Assembly: GCA_963744305.1 (NCBI GenBank)
Contig: CAVUTF010000046.1
Coordinates: 434,001-498,000, forward strand
Origin: FEN-1219 sp963744305
GTDB taxonomy: Bacteria; Pseudomonadota; Gammaproteobacteria; Steroidobacterales; Rariloculaceae
DNA length: 64,000 nt
Direction: 5' to 3'
The notes beneath the pieces are model-generated. The model ran no database searches. It saw nothing but the letters and a program-made list of their open reading frames with translations, and had not been told where the DNA came from. The translations under genes were made by a program, and so were the position numbers. Position 1 is the stretch's first letter. The number at the start of each line of letters is the position of its first letter. Positions 18,226 through 26,362 of the stretch are shown piece after piece.

Positions 18226-18257
18226 CCATATATGGTCCTAAAATACCATTAATGGTA
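18226..18257. promoter_or_regulatory. twin CCAT-palindromes between the FlhD-like and FlhC-like genes
   Basis: Two perfect palindromes share CCAT-N2-ATGG: CCATATATGG (18226-18235) and TACCATTAATGGTA (18244-18257). Their centres are 20 bases apart, about two helical turns, so dimers would bind the same DNA face. They sit in the 107-base divergent intergenic space, close to both starts. An operator for an autoregulator is the simplest reading. Confidence 0.55.
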
Positions 18258-18305
18258 AGCGTAGGCTAAGCTCCCGAATGTGGTCGATACGCGGGGATTA
18301 AGACC

Positions 18306-18881
18306 ATGAGGGCTACCGACGACCGTTATCGAGCGGAACGAGCAAAGCTCGAGCTCGCGATGCGCATGATCGGACACGAGGCAAGAACCGGCACGATACG
18401 CTACTGGACCGGCCTGAACGACGACCGAATCCGGAAGCTCTATACCACTTATTTCAAGTTTGGCGAGGCGCCGGTGCGGCGCCGGCGCGGCAGATCGCCC
18501 ACGCGAATCGCACCGCTCGTGCGGACGCCGGTCCGCGCGCTCGAATCGGGCGTGTTCGCAAACCTCCTGCTCGCGAACGGGTTGCTGTCGGTAGAGCAGC
18601 CGCCCGGACCCGCGTTGAAGGGTAATATCGAGCTCGGCTATCGTTTCTGTGAGTGCTTTGAGACCTACGATGTACTCGTCCCGCGCGGCGCCCTCTCGTT
18701 CGAATGGGGATGGAACTTGCTGCTGAGCATTCGTCGAGGTGACGAGCTCGGAATCGCGCGCTGCCAAGCGTGCTCGATCTGCTATGTCTTCGACTTGCTG
18801 TCGCTGCCTCGGTCCGCGTGCCCGGCCTGCCTCTTGATCGATCGCAAGGTCAATCTCGAGCTCTCGCCGTTGACGGACTAG
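18306..18881 (+). CDS. FlhC-like transcriptional regulator
   Basis: 191 residues. The N-terminal half (AKLELAMRMIGHEARTGTI ... LNDDRIRKLYTTYF) matches the FlhC start, where a helix is followed by an L(S/N)..R..KLY element. The C-terminal half has a cysteine set C153-x2-C156-x15-C172-x2-C175, very close to the zinc site of FlhC (C-x2-C-x16-C-x2-C), plus an extra C159. A central stretch (52-75) is Arg-rich. FlhC is the DNA-binding partner of FlhD in the flagellar master regulator; here the partner would be the divergent tandem-FlhD gene. Role unproven. Confidence 0.7.
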   Translation: MRATDDRYRAERAKLELAMRMIGHEARTGTIRYWTGLNDDRIRKLYTTYFKFGEAPVRRRRGRSPTRIAPLVRTPVRALESGVFANLLLANGLLSVEQPPGPALKGNIELGYRFCECFETYDVLVPRGALSFEWGWNLLLSIRRGDELGIARCQACSICYVFDLLSLPRSACPACLLIDRKVNLELSPLTD

Positions 18882-18888
18882 GCGCCGG

Positions 18889-19657
18889 ATGTGCCTCGTT
18901 GCATTGGCTTGGCGCGCATCCGAACGCTACACGCTCGTGCTCGCCGCCAACCGCGACGAGCGCCACGAAAGGCCGACGCTCCCGGCCGGCTGGTGGCCGG
19001 ATCGGCCGCGAGTGCTCGGCGGGCGCGATCTGGTCGCAAATGGCAGTTGGCTCGCCGTCGACCGCTCCGGACGGCTCGCGGCGGTGACCAACGTGCGCGA
19101 GCCCTCGGCCAGCATCGCGAAGCGCTCCCGCGGCGAGTTGGTCGCCGGTCATCTCGATACCGCCGATCCGATCGCGGCGCAGCTTCCGCGCGTGGCTGCG
19201 CGGCGCGACGACTATGGCCCTTTCAATCTGCTACTGCTCGACGGGCTCGAGCTCGTTTACTACAGCAATCGCGCGCCGACGACGCGCCTGGAGCCTGGCA
19301 TACATGCGCTCGGCAACGCCCCGCTCGGCACCGACTGGCCGAAGATCCGCACGGCCGAAGTCGGCATGCAAAACGCGCTCGCCGACGAGGATCCTACGCC
19401 GTCGCCTGCTCGAGCTCTTGGCTCACCGCGAGCCGGCGCTTGCAGGGGATGAGCGTTACCGAGCCGCGCTCTTCATCGACGGCGCCACTTACGGCACGCG
19501 CTCGTCAACCGTGATCCTGGTGTCTACGCAAGGCGTGCTCTCGTTCACCGAACGATCCTTCGATGCACGCGGACGGCTCACCGGTGAAATCGTCGAGCGC
19601 TTCTCCATCGAGAGCGACGGCGCAGACGCCTCATCGAGCACCCGCGAGCGTCCGTAA
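18889..19657 (+). CDS. TANGO2/NRDE family protein (frame change near 19397)
   Basis: The start MCLVALAWRA ... AANRDERHERPT carries the NRDE signature of this family, with the expected Cys2. Further conserved parts are ANGSWLAVDRSGRLAAVTN and YGPFNLLL. The frame shifts by one base near 19397: the first frame ends at 19452, while the family sequence continues in the next frame (RRRLLELLAHREPALAGDER ... to 19657). Joined length is about 255 residues, normal for the family. TANGO2-type proteins have been linked to heme or lipid handling; the bacterial role is unclear. It overlaps the convergent esterase gene by 27 bases. Confidence 0.75.
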
Positions 19658-20290
19658 CCAGGCGCCGATATCGAGCACTTCCGCTGGACAAACCGAGTGG
19701 CCCATTCGGTACAGGTGCCAAGCGACCGGATAATGGTGCGCCTCGAGCATGCGCCGCGAGGCCTCCGCCGCGCGTAACGGAATCACTTCGTCCCCATCGC
19801 CGTGTGCAAGAAACACAGGGACCAATGCGTTCTGCTGGGAGCGCTCTCGATTGAACGTCGCGGCTAGCGGCAGGTAGGTCGACAGGGCGAGCACGCCGCC
19901 GAGCGGGCGCGCCTCGCGCAACCCCGCGTGCAGCGCGATCGCGCCGCCCTGCGAGAACCCCGCGAGCACGATCCGCCTGGCGGACACACCGCGCTCCACC
20001 TCGCGGTCGATCAACCGGCCGACCTCCGCCGCACTCGCCCGTATCCCCGTTTCGTCCTCGGGTGTCCGCTCGCTTGCGCCCAGGATGTCGTACCAGGCGC
20101 GCATCCGCATGCCGCCGTTGATCGTCACCGCTTGAATCGGCGCGTGCGGGAACACGAAGCGTACCGGGACGTCGAGCGACAACTCCGGGACAATCGGCGC
20201 GAAGTCGTGGCCGTCGGCCCCCAAACCGTGCAGCCAAATGACGGCGAAGTCCGGATCGGGACCGGTGTCCAACTCGAACGTCTCGAGCAT
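19631..20290 (-). CDS. carboxylesterase (phospholipase/carboxylesterase family)
   Basis: 219 residues, alpha/beta hydrolase of the EstB/YpfH group. Visible are IWLHGLGADGHDF, the nucleophile motif GFSQGG with Ser, the acid in HGDGDEVIPL and the late His in MGHSVCPAE. FPHAP after the first strand is typical of the family. No export signal, so cytoplasmic. These enzymes hydrolyse short-chain esters; the natural substrate is not known. It is divergent from argR with a 79-base gap. Confidence 0.88.
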   Translation of the reverse strand: MLETFELDTGPDPDFAVIWLHGLGADGHDFAPIVPELSLDVPVRFVFPHAPIQAVTINGGMRMRAWYDILGASERTPEDETGIRASAAEVGRLIDREVERGVSARRIVLAGFSQGGAIALHAGLREARPLGGVLALSTYLPLAATFNRERSQQNALVPVFLAHGDGDEVIPLRAAEASRRMLEAHHYPVAWHLYRMGHSVCPAEVLDIGAWLRTLAGAR

Positions 20291-20312
20291 GCGCTCCTCC
20301 GGAGCAAGGCTC

Positions 20313-20348
20313 TTGCGAATTTGCGCATACTGGGTACTATATGCGCAA
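20313..20348 (+). promoter_or_regulatory. putative argR-operon promoter with overlapping operator dyad
   Basis: A -35-like TTGCGA (20313-20318) and -10-like TACTAT (20335-20340) are 16 bases apart. A perfect inverted repeat TTGCGCATA (20321-20329) / TATGCGCAA (20340-20348) covers the -10 element. It ends 21 bases before the argR ATG. Autorepression by ArgR is the obvious guess, but the repeat does not match the usual ARG box (TGAAT-N4-ATTCA). Confidence 0.45.
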
Positions 20349-20369
20349 CTTTATTCACTCTCGATTCCC

Positions 20370-20831
20370 ATGCCGAGCGCCACTCTCGAACAAAACGAGC
20401 GACGTCGAGCTATTGCTCGGCTGCTCGAGGAGCGCACGATCAACCGCCAGGCCGAGCTCGTCGACCTGCTGCGCACGGAGGGATTCCCGGCCACGCAATC
20501 GAGCGTGAGTCGGGATCTGCGGGACTTGGGTGCGACCAAAGCGAAGTCCGGCTACAGCTTGCCGAACCGCGACGAGCTTAGCAACGCGAGCTCGCTGCTC
20601 CTCGTTGCGGAGCTCGTGCGCGACATTCGTACGGCTGGACCGAACTTGCTCGTCATAATGACGGCCGTGGGCGCGGCCCAGCGCGTCGCGGTGACATTGG
20701 ATCGCATCGATTGGCCCGAGGTCGTCGGCACCGTATCGGGCGACGATACGATTTTTGTGGCCACGGTCGGCGCTCCGCCAGCAGCGCCGGCTCCGCGGCC
20801 GGTTACGACAAAGCTTGAAAAAGGCACCCAC
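20370..20831 (+). CDS. argR: arginine repressor ArgR (frame runs open into argG)
   Basis: About 150 residues from ATG 20370. The N-terminal winged helix is ERRRAIARLLEERTINRQAEL ... SSVSRDLRDLGATK, with the SRDLR recognition helix. The C-terminal arginine-binding and hexamer domain follows, ending GDDTIFVAT. No stop codon follows in this frame: a Pro/Ala-rich linker (GAPPAAPAPRPVTTKLEKGT) leads straight into ArgG. One base deletion would explain this, because the neighbouring frame ends in TGA at 20816-20818 just before the argG ribosome site. Family function: hexameric, arginine-dependent regulator of arginine genes. Confidence 0.85.
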
Positions 20832-22040
20832 ATGAGCGCTTCCGCAAATCCGATCGTGCTCGCCTTCTCCGGCGGCCTCGACACCTCTTTCTGCATCCCG
20901 TGGCTCAAGGAGACCTACGAACGGCCGGTCGTCACCGTGACGGTGAACACCGGCGGGCTCGACGAGGCCGCGAAGGCCAAGCTCGAGGAGCGCTCCCGGG
21001 CGCTTGGTGCAATCCGTCATCACTTGATCGAGGCGCGCTCCGAGTTCTTCGACGACGTCCTCAAGTTTCTGATCATGGGCAACGTGCGGCGCGGACAGAT
21101 GTACCCGCTATGCGTCGGCGCCGAGCGGGCCGTGCAAGCGAAATACCTCGCGAGGCTCGCCACCGAGCTCGGCGCCAATACCGTCGCGCACGGTTGCACT
21201 GCTGCCGGCAACGATCAGGTGCGTTTCGAGATCGTGTTGAAGACACTTGCGCCGCAGCTCGAGATCTTGGCACCCGTGCGCGACCACGCTTGGGCGCGCG
21301 CCGCGCAAGTAAAATTCTTGGAGGAGCGCGGCCTACCCGTGCCGGTCAAGGGCTCCGCTTACTCGATCAACCGCGGTCTATGGGGAGTGACGATCGGCGG
21401 CACGGAGACGCTCGATTCGCGGGGCAGCATCCCGGAATCCGCGTGGGTGCTTTCCGGTGGCGCGCTCGACGAGCCTGTCGCGCTCGGCGAGCTCACGGTC
21501 GCATTCACCCGTGGCGTGCCCTTCGCGCTCGACGGCGAAGAGCTGCCTCCGGTGAGCTTGATCGAGAAGCTCGAGTCGATCGGCAGCCGATACGCGATCG
21601 GGCGCGGCATCCATTTGGGCGATACGATCATCGGCACAAAGGGCCGCGTTGCATTCGAGGCGCCGGCGGCCGACATTCTGCTGACGTCGCACCGCGAGCT
21701 CGAGAAGCTCACCTTGACTGCGACGCAGACCCGGATCAAGGAAGTCGTCAGCCAGGCCTATGGAGACTTCATCCACGAGGGCAAGCAACTCGACCCTGTC
21801 TGCCGCGACATCGAGGCGCTCTTGACGTCGTCGCAGGCGCGGGTCACCGGTGAGGTGCGCTGCCAGCTTCGGCCCGGCAGCGTGTTCATTCTCGGCGTGA
21901 CTTCGCCGCACTCGCTGATGGCCGCGAGCCGCGGCAAGTATGGGGAGTCGGCCGGCGAGTGGACGAGCGCGGACGCGCTCGGCTTCTCGAAGATTCTGGC
22001 TTTGCCGGGCATGTTCCACACGCGCGCCGGAGCGCAATGA
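20832..22040 (+). CDS. argG: argininosuccinate synthase
   Basis: 402 residues from ATG 20832, preceded by aaaaagg at good spacing. It joins citrulline and aspartate using ATP. The ATP loop is LAFSGGLDTSFCIPWL, and substrate-binding parts VNTGGLDEAA, YPLCVGAERAVQAKYLA, HGCTAAGNDQVRFE and SINRGLWG are present. An in-frame ArgR moiety lies upstream without a stop, so either an ArgR-ArgG fusion or an internal start is possible. The ribosome site argues that free ArgG is made. The next gene starts one base after the stop. Confidence 0.95.
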   Translation: MSASANPIVLAFSGGLDTSFCIPWLKETYERPVVTVTVNTGGLDEAAKAKLEERSRALGAIRHHLIEARSEFFDDVLKFLIMGNVRRGQMYPLCVGAERAVQAKYLARLATELGANTVAHGCTAAGNDQVRFEIVLKTLAPQLEILAPVRDHAWARAAQVKFLEERGLPVPVKGSAYSINRGLWGVTIGGTETLDSRGSIPESAWVLSGGALDEPVALGELTVAFTRGVPFALDGEELPPVSLIEKLESIGSRYAIGRGIHLGDTIIGTKGRVAFEAPAADILLTSHRELEKLTLTATQTRIKEVVSQAYGDFIHEGKQLDPVCRDIEALLTSSQARVTGEVRCQLRPGSVFILGVTSPHSLMAASRGKYGESAGEWTSADALGFSKILALPGMFHTRAGAQ

Positions 22041-22041
22041 G

Positions 22042-23115
22042 ATGCGCCCGGTCATTGTCGACAAGATTGCGTCCGTCGCGCTGACGGCGGATCTCGGGCA
22101 GGAGATCCGCGTAGCTTCCGAGATTCCTTGCGAGGAAGGCGTGTTGATCGCGGTCGAGGTGCTCAACAACAAATCGCGCTACAACACGATGGAGCTGACG
22201 AGCGGCCGAATGGCCGAGGTGAAGCGCGGCGACGTCGTCGTGGGTGCGCTCGGGCACCGCAAGGCGTTGTTCGGTTATTCGGGGCATTTGCCGACTGCGC
22301 TTGTACCCGGCGACATCGTGCAGCTCTTGAACCTCGGCGGCGTGATCGGGATCGTCGATTCGATCAATCCCTCGCACGGCGATCCGTTCAATTGCCGCGT
22401 GCTCGGCGTCGTGCTGGATTTTCCGTATCTCGGGCAACGCGTTGGCGTGCCGGCGCGCGTGGCCGCCACGCCGCTCGACAACGACGCGCCCGTGCAGGTC
22501 CACGGCGTACCCGTAGTCGCGCTCGCGGGCACCTGCATGAACTCCGGCAAGACGGCGGCGGCCTGCGCAATCGTGAGCCGGTTCCGCCACAACGGTCTCG
22601 TCGTCGACGCATTCAAGGCCACCGGCGTCTCACTGCGCCGCGACATCCTCGCAATGGAGGACGCCGGTGCGCGCAATACGGCGATTTTCACCGATCTCGG
22701 CGTCGTGACGACCACGGCGAAAAACTCTCGTGCGCTCACACGCAATCTGCTGAACGACGTCGCTCGCCAAAAGCCCGACGCGATCGTTTTCGAGCTCGGT
22801 GACGGCCTGCTCGGCGCTTACGGCGTCGAGGCAATCCTGCGCGACACCGAGATCCGCGACGTATTGACGGCGGTGGTCTTGTGCGCCAACGATCCCGTCG
22901 GCGCCTGGGGCGGCGCGAAGCTGCTGCGCGAGGAGTTCGGCATCGAGCCGACGGTCATTTCGGGCCCTGCTACCGACAATCAAGTCGGCATCGACATCAT
23001 CAAGGAGCGCGCGCACGTCTCCGCGATCAATGCGATGACGCACGGCGCCGAGCTCGCCGATCTACTGCAAGCGGCAATCGGCCTCGGCTCGCGGATCGCG
23101 AAGGCGAGCGTATGA
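22042..23115 (+). CDS. P-loop NTPase-like protein of unknown function in the arginine operon (DUF1611-like)
   Basis: 357 residues from ATG 22042. The N-terminal domain (1-150) is Gly/Val-rich with predicted beta strands (LIAVEVLNNKSRYNTMEL, RKALFGYSGHLPTALVPGD). The C-terminal domain starts with a Walker A-like loop GTCMNSGKT (163-171), then DAFKATG, an ELGDGLLGAYG motif and LCANDPVGAWGG. The layout resembles DUF1611 or BioD-type P-loop enzymes; I cannot decide between them. Its stop overlaps the argC start (ATGA), so it is part of the operon. The operon lacks any acetyltransferase or deacetylase, making this the candidate for a missing step; that is inference. Confidence 0.6.
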   Translation: MRPVIVDKIASVALTADLGQEIRVASEIPCEEGVLIAVEVLNNKSRYNTMELTSGRMAEVKRGDVVVGALGHRKALFGYSGHLPTALVPGDIVQLLNLGGVIGIVDSINPSHGDPFNCRVLGVVLDFPYLGQRVGVPARVAATPLDNDAPVQVHGVPVVALAGTCMNSGKTAAACAIVSRFRHNGLVVDAFKATGVSLRRDILAMEDAGARNTAIFTDLGVVTTTAKNSRALTRNLLNDVARQKPDAIVFELGDGLLGAYGVEAILRDTEIRDVLTAVVLCANDPVGAWGGAKLLREEFGIEPTVISGPATDNQVGIDIIKERAHVSAINAMTHGAELADLLQAAIGLGSRIAKASV

Positions 23116-24197
23116 AGAGCGGAGCGGTCGTCGCACGCGACGGGACTTGGCCCGCCATCGTGCTCGGCGGGTCCGGGTACGTCGCGGGCGAGTTTCTGCG
23201 GCTGATCGCCGGGCATCCGCACCTCACGCTCGGCGGCTGCGTGTCGACGAGCCAAGCCGGCGAGCCGATTGGAAACACATTCCCGCACTTGGCCTCCGCG
23301 TATCCCAACGACGTCTTCGTGTCGATGGACGCCGTGCTAGGGCGCCTGCGCGAGGAGCCGAGCTGGCTCGTGCTGTCGGCAGCGCCGCATGGCGCGTCCG
23401 CTGAGCTCGTCGATCAGCTATTGAGCGCAGCGGAGAGTGCCGGCACCAGCGTGACCGTGGTCGACGCCTCGGCGGATTTTCGCTTCAGCGACGCCGCAGC
23501 GTTCGCCGAAGTCTATGGCCACCCTCATCCCGCACCGAAGCGCCTCGCCGAGTTCCGCTGCGCGGTGCCGGAACATTTGAGAGTCATCGATACCCCGCAC
23601 GCCGCGCACCCGGGCTGCTTCGCGACGACGATGCTGCTGCCGATCGTGCCGCTCGTAGCCCAGGGCTTGGTCGAAGATCGGTTTTTCGTGAGCGCCGTGA
23701 CGGGGAGCACCGGAGCCGGGCGCACGCCGCGCGAGACGACGCATCACCCCGTGCGCCAGAGCAATTTGTTCGCGTACCAGCCGCTACAGCATCGGCACGA
23801 GCCCGAGGTTCGCGCCCTCGTGCGCGCCGCGGCCGGCCGAGACATCGATCTCAACTTCGTGCCGCATTCGGGCCCGTTCGCGCGCGGCATCCACGCGACG
23901 ATTTTCGCGACGCAGAAAGGCAATCTCGGTCAAACGCAGGTCGACGAGGCGCTCACCGAGTTCTACCGCGGCTCGTCGTTCGTCGCGGTCGAAACGGCGC
24001 CGCCGCGCGTCAAGGACATCGTCGCGACGAACTATGCCGCGCTGCACGCGTCAGTGCGGGGCGACACGATCGTCGTTTGCTGCGTGCTGGACAATCTCGT
24101 CAAGGGCGCGGCGGGCGGCAGCATTCAATGGGCGAATCGGCTGCTCGACTTGCCGGAAACGGCCGGCTTGACCGCGGCCGCAGCGGGGTGGTTGTGA
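23112..24197 (+). CDS. argC: N-acetyl-gamma-glutamyl-phosphate reductase
   Basis: 361 residues from ATG 23112, overlapping the previous stop. It reduces N-acetylglutamyl phosphate to the semialdehyde with NADPH. The nucleotide loop is LGGSGYVAGEFLRL, the catalytic Cys is in HPGCFATTMLLP, and substrate or phosphate contacts lie in STGAGRTPRE and HSGPFARGIHATIF. The GSGYVAGE pattern is the type seen with AOTCase-type pathways (Xanthomonas, Bacteroidetes). Coupled by overlap to the genes on both sides. Confidence 0.93.
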   Translation: MKSGAVVARDGTWPAIVLGGSGYVAGEFLRLIAGHPHLTLGGCVSTSQAGEPIGNTFPHLASAYPNDVFVSMDAVLGRLREEPSWLVLSAAPHGASAELVDQLLSAAESAGTSVTVVDASADFRFSDAAAFAEVYGHPHPAPKRLAEFRCAVPEHLRVIDTPHAAHPGCFATTMLLPIVPLVAQGLVEDRFFVSAVTGSTGAGRTPRETTHHPVRQSNLFAYQPLQHRHEPEVRALVRAAAGRDIDLNFVPHSGPFARGIHATIFATQKGNLGQTQVDEALTEFYRGSSFVAVETAPPRVKDIVATNYAALHASVRGDTIVVCCVLDNLVKGAAGGSIQWANRLLDLPETAGLTAAAAGWL

Positions 24198-25372
24198 TGA
24201 AAGCGGCGGAGACTAAGGTGCAGCAGCGCAACGCCCACCTCGACGAGGTGTATTCGTTGCTGCCGTTTGCGCCCGTGAAAGGCGAAGGTGTGTATCTTAC
24301 GAGCGAGGATGGGCGCCGCGTCCTCGATCTGTACGGCGGCCACGCCGTCGCGGCGCTCGGCTATGGTCACCCGGAGCTCACCGCGACGATCGCAAGGCAG
24401 AGCAGGCAGCTACTGTTCCAGACCAACGCGCTGCCGCTCCAAATCCGAGACGAGGCCGCTGCGAAGCTAGCCGAATTCGCGCCCGAGGGGGTGGGGCGCG
24501 TCTTCTTCGTGAACAGCGGCGCGGAGGCCAACGAGAACGCCTTGCGGCTCGCGCTGCGGATCACGGGCCGCAAGAAGATCATTGCGATGGAGCATGCCTT
24601 CCACGGCCGCACGGCCGCGGTCGCGGCCGTGACGTGGGGCGCGGAATCGTGGTACGGCTTCCCGCGCGCGCCGATGGACGTCGTGTTCGTGCCGCGCAAC
24701 GACGTCGGAGCGCTCACGGCGGCCGTCGATCGCGACACGGCCGGAGTGATCATCGAGCCCGTGCAGGGGCTTGCCGGTGCGTTCGACTTCGCGCCCGAGT
24801 TCTTGCACGCGGCGCGGCAAGCCTGCGATCGCGTGGGTGCGCTGTTGATCCTCGACGAGGTGCAGACCGGAATGGCGCGGCTCGGCGAGCCGTTCGGCGC
24901 GCAACTCTACCGGGTCCGTCCGGATATGCTGACGGTCGCCAAGGGCTTGGGCGGCGGCATACCGTGCGGCGCGTTGCTGATGTCGCAGGAAATCGCTGCG
25001 GGTTTGAAGCCGGGCTCCCTGGGCACGACTTTCGGCGGCGGGCCGCTCGCGTGCGCCGCGATGAAGACCGTGATCGAAGTGATCACACGCGACGGCTTGT
25101 GCGGACGAGTCCGCGACGTCTCGGACGCGATCCGCGCGACCTGCGCGGTCGGCCCCGTGCACGGCTTCCAGGGCAAGGGTTTCTTGCTCGGCCTGCGCAC
25201 GCGACCGCGAGCCGCGGCGGTACGGGACGCGCTGCTTGCGCGCGACATCCTAACGGGGACGAGCGCTGACCCGCACGTGCTGCGCCTGTTGCCGGCGCTG
25301 ATCTTGACCACGGACCACGTACGCCGCCTGGCTGCCGCACTGGAGGAACTGACTGATGCATCGTTTCAATGA
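24197..25372 (+). CDS. argD: acetylornithine aminotransferase
   Basis: 391 residues from ATG 24197, sharing one base with the argC stop. A class III PLP aminotransferase: YLTSEDGRRVLDLYGGHAV, NSGAEANENALRLA (phosphate cup), HAFHGRT, ILDEVQTGMARLG and the PLP lysine in VAKGLGGGIPCGA. It converts N-acetylglutamate semialdehyde to N-acetylornithine. Operon position between argC and argF' supports this over a GABA or ornithine aminotransferase. The last 17 bases overlap the argF' start. Confidence 0.9.
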   Translation: MKAAETKVQQRNAHLDEVYSLLPFAPVKGEGVYLTSEDGRRVLDLYGGHAVAALGYGHPELTATIARQSRQLLFQTNALPLQIRDEAAAKLAEFAPEGVGRVFFVNSGAEANENALRLALRITGRKKIIAMEHAFHGRTAAVAAVTWGAESWYGFPRAPMDVVFVPRNDVGALTAAVDRDTAGVIIEPVQGLAGAFDFAPEFLHAARQACDRVGALLILDEVQTGMARLGEPFGAQLYRVRPDMLTVAKGLGGGIPCGALLMSQEIAAGLKPGSLGTTFGGGPLACAAMKTVIEVITRDGLCGRVRDVSDAIRATCAVGPVHGFQGKGFLLGLRTRPRAAAVRDALLARDILTGTSADPHVLRLLPALILTTDHVRRLAAALEELTDASFQ

Positions 25373-26357
25373 CTTAGCGGACTGCTCCGCCGAAGAGATC
25401 AACTCTCTGTTGACGCTTGCGGCGCGGCTCGACGCCAAGCCGGAGCCGCGCGCGCTCGAAGGCAAGGTCTTGTCGCTCCTGTTCTTGAGCCCGTCGTTGC
25501 GGACTTTGTCATCGTTTCAAGCGGCGATGATCCGGCTCGGCGGCGGAGCGTTCGTGATCTCACCCGAGATGTCGATCCATGGCCTCGAGTCACGCTACGG
25601 CATCGTCATGGACGGCGCCGCCGCGGAGCACGTGCGCGAAGCCGTTCCGGTGATCGCTTCCTACGGCGACGCGATGGGCGTCCGAGCATTCGCCGAACGG
25701 CGCGACCTCGTGCACGACCTCGCCGACAAGGACTTCAACGCACTCACAGCGCTGATCGACAAGCCTTGGATCAACATGGAGTCGGCGATTCATCATCCAT
25801 GCCAGAGCCTCGCGGACTGGAAGACCATGGACGAGCTCGGTATCCCGGCGAACGGCGGCCGGTTCGTGTTGTCCTGGGCGTATCATCCGAAGGCGCTCCC
25901 GCTCGCCGTGCCGTCGTCGACGGTATACATGGCCGCCGCGCGCGGCATGGACGTCGTCGTACTGCGCCCCGAGGGTTTCGAGCTGCCGCCGGCGATCATG
26001 GACAAGGCGCGGCGCGCAGCGGGTCTGTCGGGAGGCCGCGTGACCGAGACGACCGATCGCCGCGAGGCCATGCAGGGCGCGCACGTGATCTATGCGAAGT
26101 CGTGGTCCTCGACGCGCCACTACGGCGACAAGCTCGGCGACCAGGCGTTGCGCGAAGAGCTCATCCACTGGTGCGTGGACGAGCCCTGGTTCGCCGACGC
26201 GCGATCCGACTGCCGTTTCATGCACTGCCTGCCGGTGCGCAGGGGCGTCGTCGTCGCCGACCGCATATTGGACGGCCCGCGCAGCGTCGTGATTCAAGAA
26301 GCGCGCAACCGCATGATCGTGCAGATGGCCGTGTTGTATCGAATGTTGAAAGGATAA
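25356..26357 (+). CDS. argF': N-acetylornithine carbamoyltransferase (AOTCase)
   Basis: 333 residues, ATG 25356 with a strong GGAGGA site inside argD. It aligns with Xanthomonas AOTCase along its length: the carbamoyl-phosphate loop is SPSLRTLSSF (instead of STRTR), VMDGAAAEHV keeps the Glu (91) that favours N-acetyl over N-succinyl substrates, then HPCQSLAD, WAYHPKALPLAVPSS and MHCLPVRRG. The stretch after CLPVRR reads GVVVADR, so the lysine reported as carboxylated in the Xanthomonas enzyme appears to be Val. The product is N-acetylcitrulline, which needs a deacetylase before ArgG. Confidence 0.88.
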   Translation: MHRFNDLADCSAEEINSLLTLAARLDAKPEPRALEGKVLSLLFLSPSLRTLSSFQAAMIRLGGGAFVISPEMSIHGLESRYGIVMDGAAAEHVREAVPVIASYGDAMGVRAFAERRDLVHDLADKDFNALTALIDKPWINMESAIHHPCQSLADWKTMDELGIPANGGRFVLSWAYHPKALPLAVPSSTVYMAAARGMDVVVLRPEGFELPPAIMDKARRAAGLSGGRVTETTDRREAMQGAHVIYAKSWSSTRHYGDKLGDQALREELIHWCVDEPWFADARSDCRFMHCLPVRRGVVVADRILDGPRSVVIQEARNRMIVQMAVLYRMLKG

Positions 26358-26362
26358 GGCGC

